Positions 5,678-6,735 of a stretch of 6,735 nucleotides of DNA are shown here, piece after piece. Source of the DNA: a bacterium (GTDB taxonomy: Bacteria; Pseudomonadota; Gammaproteobacteria; Burkholderiales; Burkholderiaceae_C); NCBI GenBank assembly GCA_030824095.1, contig JAVBYK010000426.1, forward strand, positions 1 to 6,735, in the 5' to 3' direction. A model generated the notes under the pieces. It ran no database searches and was not told the origin of the DNA. It saw nothing but the letters and a program-made list of their open reading frames with translations. The position numbers were made by a program, and so were the translations under genes. The first letter of the stretch is position 1. Each line of letters begins with the position of its first letter.

Positions 5678-6673
5678 TCAGGCAGCGCCACGCCCTTTCT
5701 GGCTTTCAAAATAGACCACCTTGCGGGCCCGCTGCACGTCGCCCAGTGGCCGGTGCGCAGCCAGGGCCTGCCAGGGGTCGAACACGGCGGCCTCGATCTG
5801 TGCCGACAACGCCTGACCATGCACGGACGCTGCGTCCTGGCGTGGCAATGTCAGGCGGGCAACCGTGGTGTAGGGACTGGGCCAGTTCACCGACGCGTCT
5901 TCAATGGGTGTGCATCCCGCGTCCACAAAGGGCTGAAGTTGCAGCTCCCAGTGCAGGCTTCTTTCGCGCAGCCTGGCACTGAAATCGGCTCCCCAATCCC
6001 GCTTCGCGTCCGGCATTGCAGGGCCATTGGCCGGAGCCGGCACCAGGCGCACACGCACCGCATAGGGCCCACATGCGATTGGCGCTGCGCTGTAGACCAT
6101 CTCGGTGGCGAAACCACCAAAGGGCTTGCCCATGGTCTTCAACAGTTTCAACAGGCGTGTCGTCCCTCCCAGTACTCCATAGCGGCGCACCAGAAACGGC
6201 AGCAGGCTGCCCATGCCATTGGACGCTGCCATGACAAAGTCCACGAACTCCGCACTGTTGGGAAAGCCGAATACTTCCTGATTGATCAACGCAAAGTCCT
6301 GGCTCACAGCCGGCCCGTTGCCCAGTGCCGACTCCCCTTGCACGCCCAGCACCCGCAGCGCAAAACCGCGGATGTCCGGGACACGATCCGGGGCACGGTC
6401 CATGCCGCCATTGGACAGGCGAACCCACACATCGAAGGTATCCGGTCTGGCAAACAGCCCGTGGCGCGCGAACGCGGGCAAATCGTCCAGCACCTGCAGC
6501 AAGCCCTCGGCACTTGTCAGCTGTTTGCGGTGCAAAGCGCGCCCCGCGCCGTACTTTCTGGACTTGCGGGCCTGCAACGCAGCAAACTGCTGCCCATAGG
6601 TGGCAAAGCGCTGCGCCTCGTCTGCGCGCACCTCTTCCCGCCATTGGGTACTGGGAGTCATGTCCTGTGCCAT
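5678..6673 (-). CDS. Small catalase-family haem protein
   Basis: Numbering is from ATG 6673-6671 (331 aa). The chain follows the catalase-fold pattern of short 'catalase family' proteins: GRALHRK at 44-50 with H48 as candidate distal histidine; GLFARPDTFDVWVRLSNG at 72-89; DIRGFALRVLGV at 100-111; QDFALINQEVF at 125-135 with N131 as candidate distal asparagine; and HRPLGDVQRARKVVY at 307-321. R317 and Y321 give the R-x3-Y spacing of the proximal haem tyrosine in true catalases. At about 330 residues it is much shorter than ordinary 480-750-residue catalases, like SrpA-type or allene-oxide-synthase-like members, so peroxidase or another peroxide chemistry is possible. No signal peptide is evident. 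The start is uncertain: ATG 6706 (342 aa) or an extension past the right edge cannot be excluded, and none has a strong Shine-Dalgarno. The neighbouring universal stress gene suggests oxidative-stress use. Confidence 0.85.
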   Translation of the reverse strand: MAQDMTPSTQWREEVRADEAQRFATYGQQFAALQARKSRKYGAGRALHRKQLTSAEGLLQVLDDLPAFARHGLFARPDTFDVWVRLSNGGMDRAPDRVPDIRGFALRVLGVQGESALGNGPAVSQDFALINQEVFGFPNSAEFVDFVMAASNGMGSLLPFLVRRYGVLGGTTRLLKLLKTMGKPFGGFATEMVYSAAPIACGPYAVRVRLVPAPANGPAMPDAKRDWGADFSARLRERSLHWELQLQPFVDAGCTPIEDASVNWPSPYTTVARLTLPRQDAASVHGQALSAQIEAAVFDPWQALAAHRPLGDVQRARKVVYFESQKGRGAA

Positions 6674-6735
6674 GGGTGTACAGCCGGTTGGATTCGGGAG
6701 GTGCATGGTACGACCAACCGCCCGGTCAAACAAGC

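Noticed and set aside
5901..6644. A 247-codon minus-strand frame inside the catalase-like gene
   Set aside because: It is an out-of-frame shadow of the catalase-family coding sequence, with no family resemblance.

Overview
The window is about 6.7 kb of high-GC bacterial DNA with dense, well-formed genes. Protein style (a REC-HD-GYP regulator with the local signature YHQEKWDGSGYP, an NCS1-permease-like protein, a PanE paralogue, an M90/MtfA peptidase) suggests a betaproteobacterium, most likely Burkholderiales and possibly a Comamonadaceae/Rhodoferax-type organism. That placement rests on recalled family resemblance, not on a search. I see no mobile element, CRISPR array, tRNA or rRNA, and nothing looks recently transferred.

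Left block (1-2398, minus strand): a two-gene signalling operon. The upstream gene is a response regulator with a receiver domain and an HD-GYP cyclic-di-GMP phosphodiesterase domain. Its stop overlaps by ATGA the start of a large polytopic protein of the NCS1 (purine/cytosine permease-like) fold, which is cut by the left edge of the window. The tight coupling makes it plausible that the permease-like part is the sensory N-terminus of a histidine kinase whose kinase half lies outside the window.

Middle (2399-2910): a 512-bp non-coding region between divergently transcribed genes. It holds two perfect DnaA-box 9-mers (TTATCCACA on the minus strand) in the same orientation 215 bp apart, with a cluster of AT-rich palindromes between them. 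This is the most unexpected signal here. No classical origin-associated gene is in view, so origin, DnaA-titration site and DnaA-controlled promoter all remain possible.

Right of that (2911-4232, plus strand): a ketopantoate-reductase-family gene (PanE/ApbA) followed 26 bp later by a small DUF1330 protein, probably one transcription unit.

Right block (4241-6735, minus strand, convergent with the previous unit after only 8 bp): in transcription order, a short catalase-family haem protein, a universal stress protein with a complete ATP-binding motif, and an MtfA-like zinc peptidase with an added N-terminal membrane anchor. Spacing of 103 and 65 bp allows an operon but does not prove one; the content suggests a stress-response group. 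Several genes appear to use TTG or GTG starts, chosen here from Shine-Dalgarno placement.
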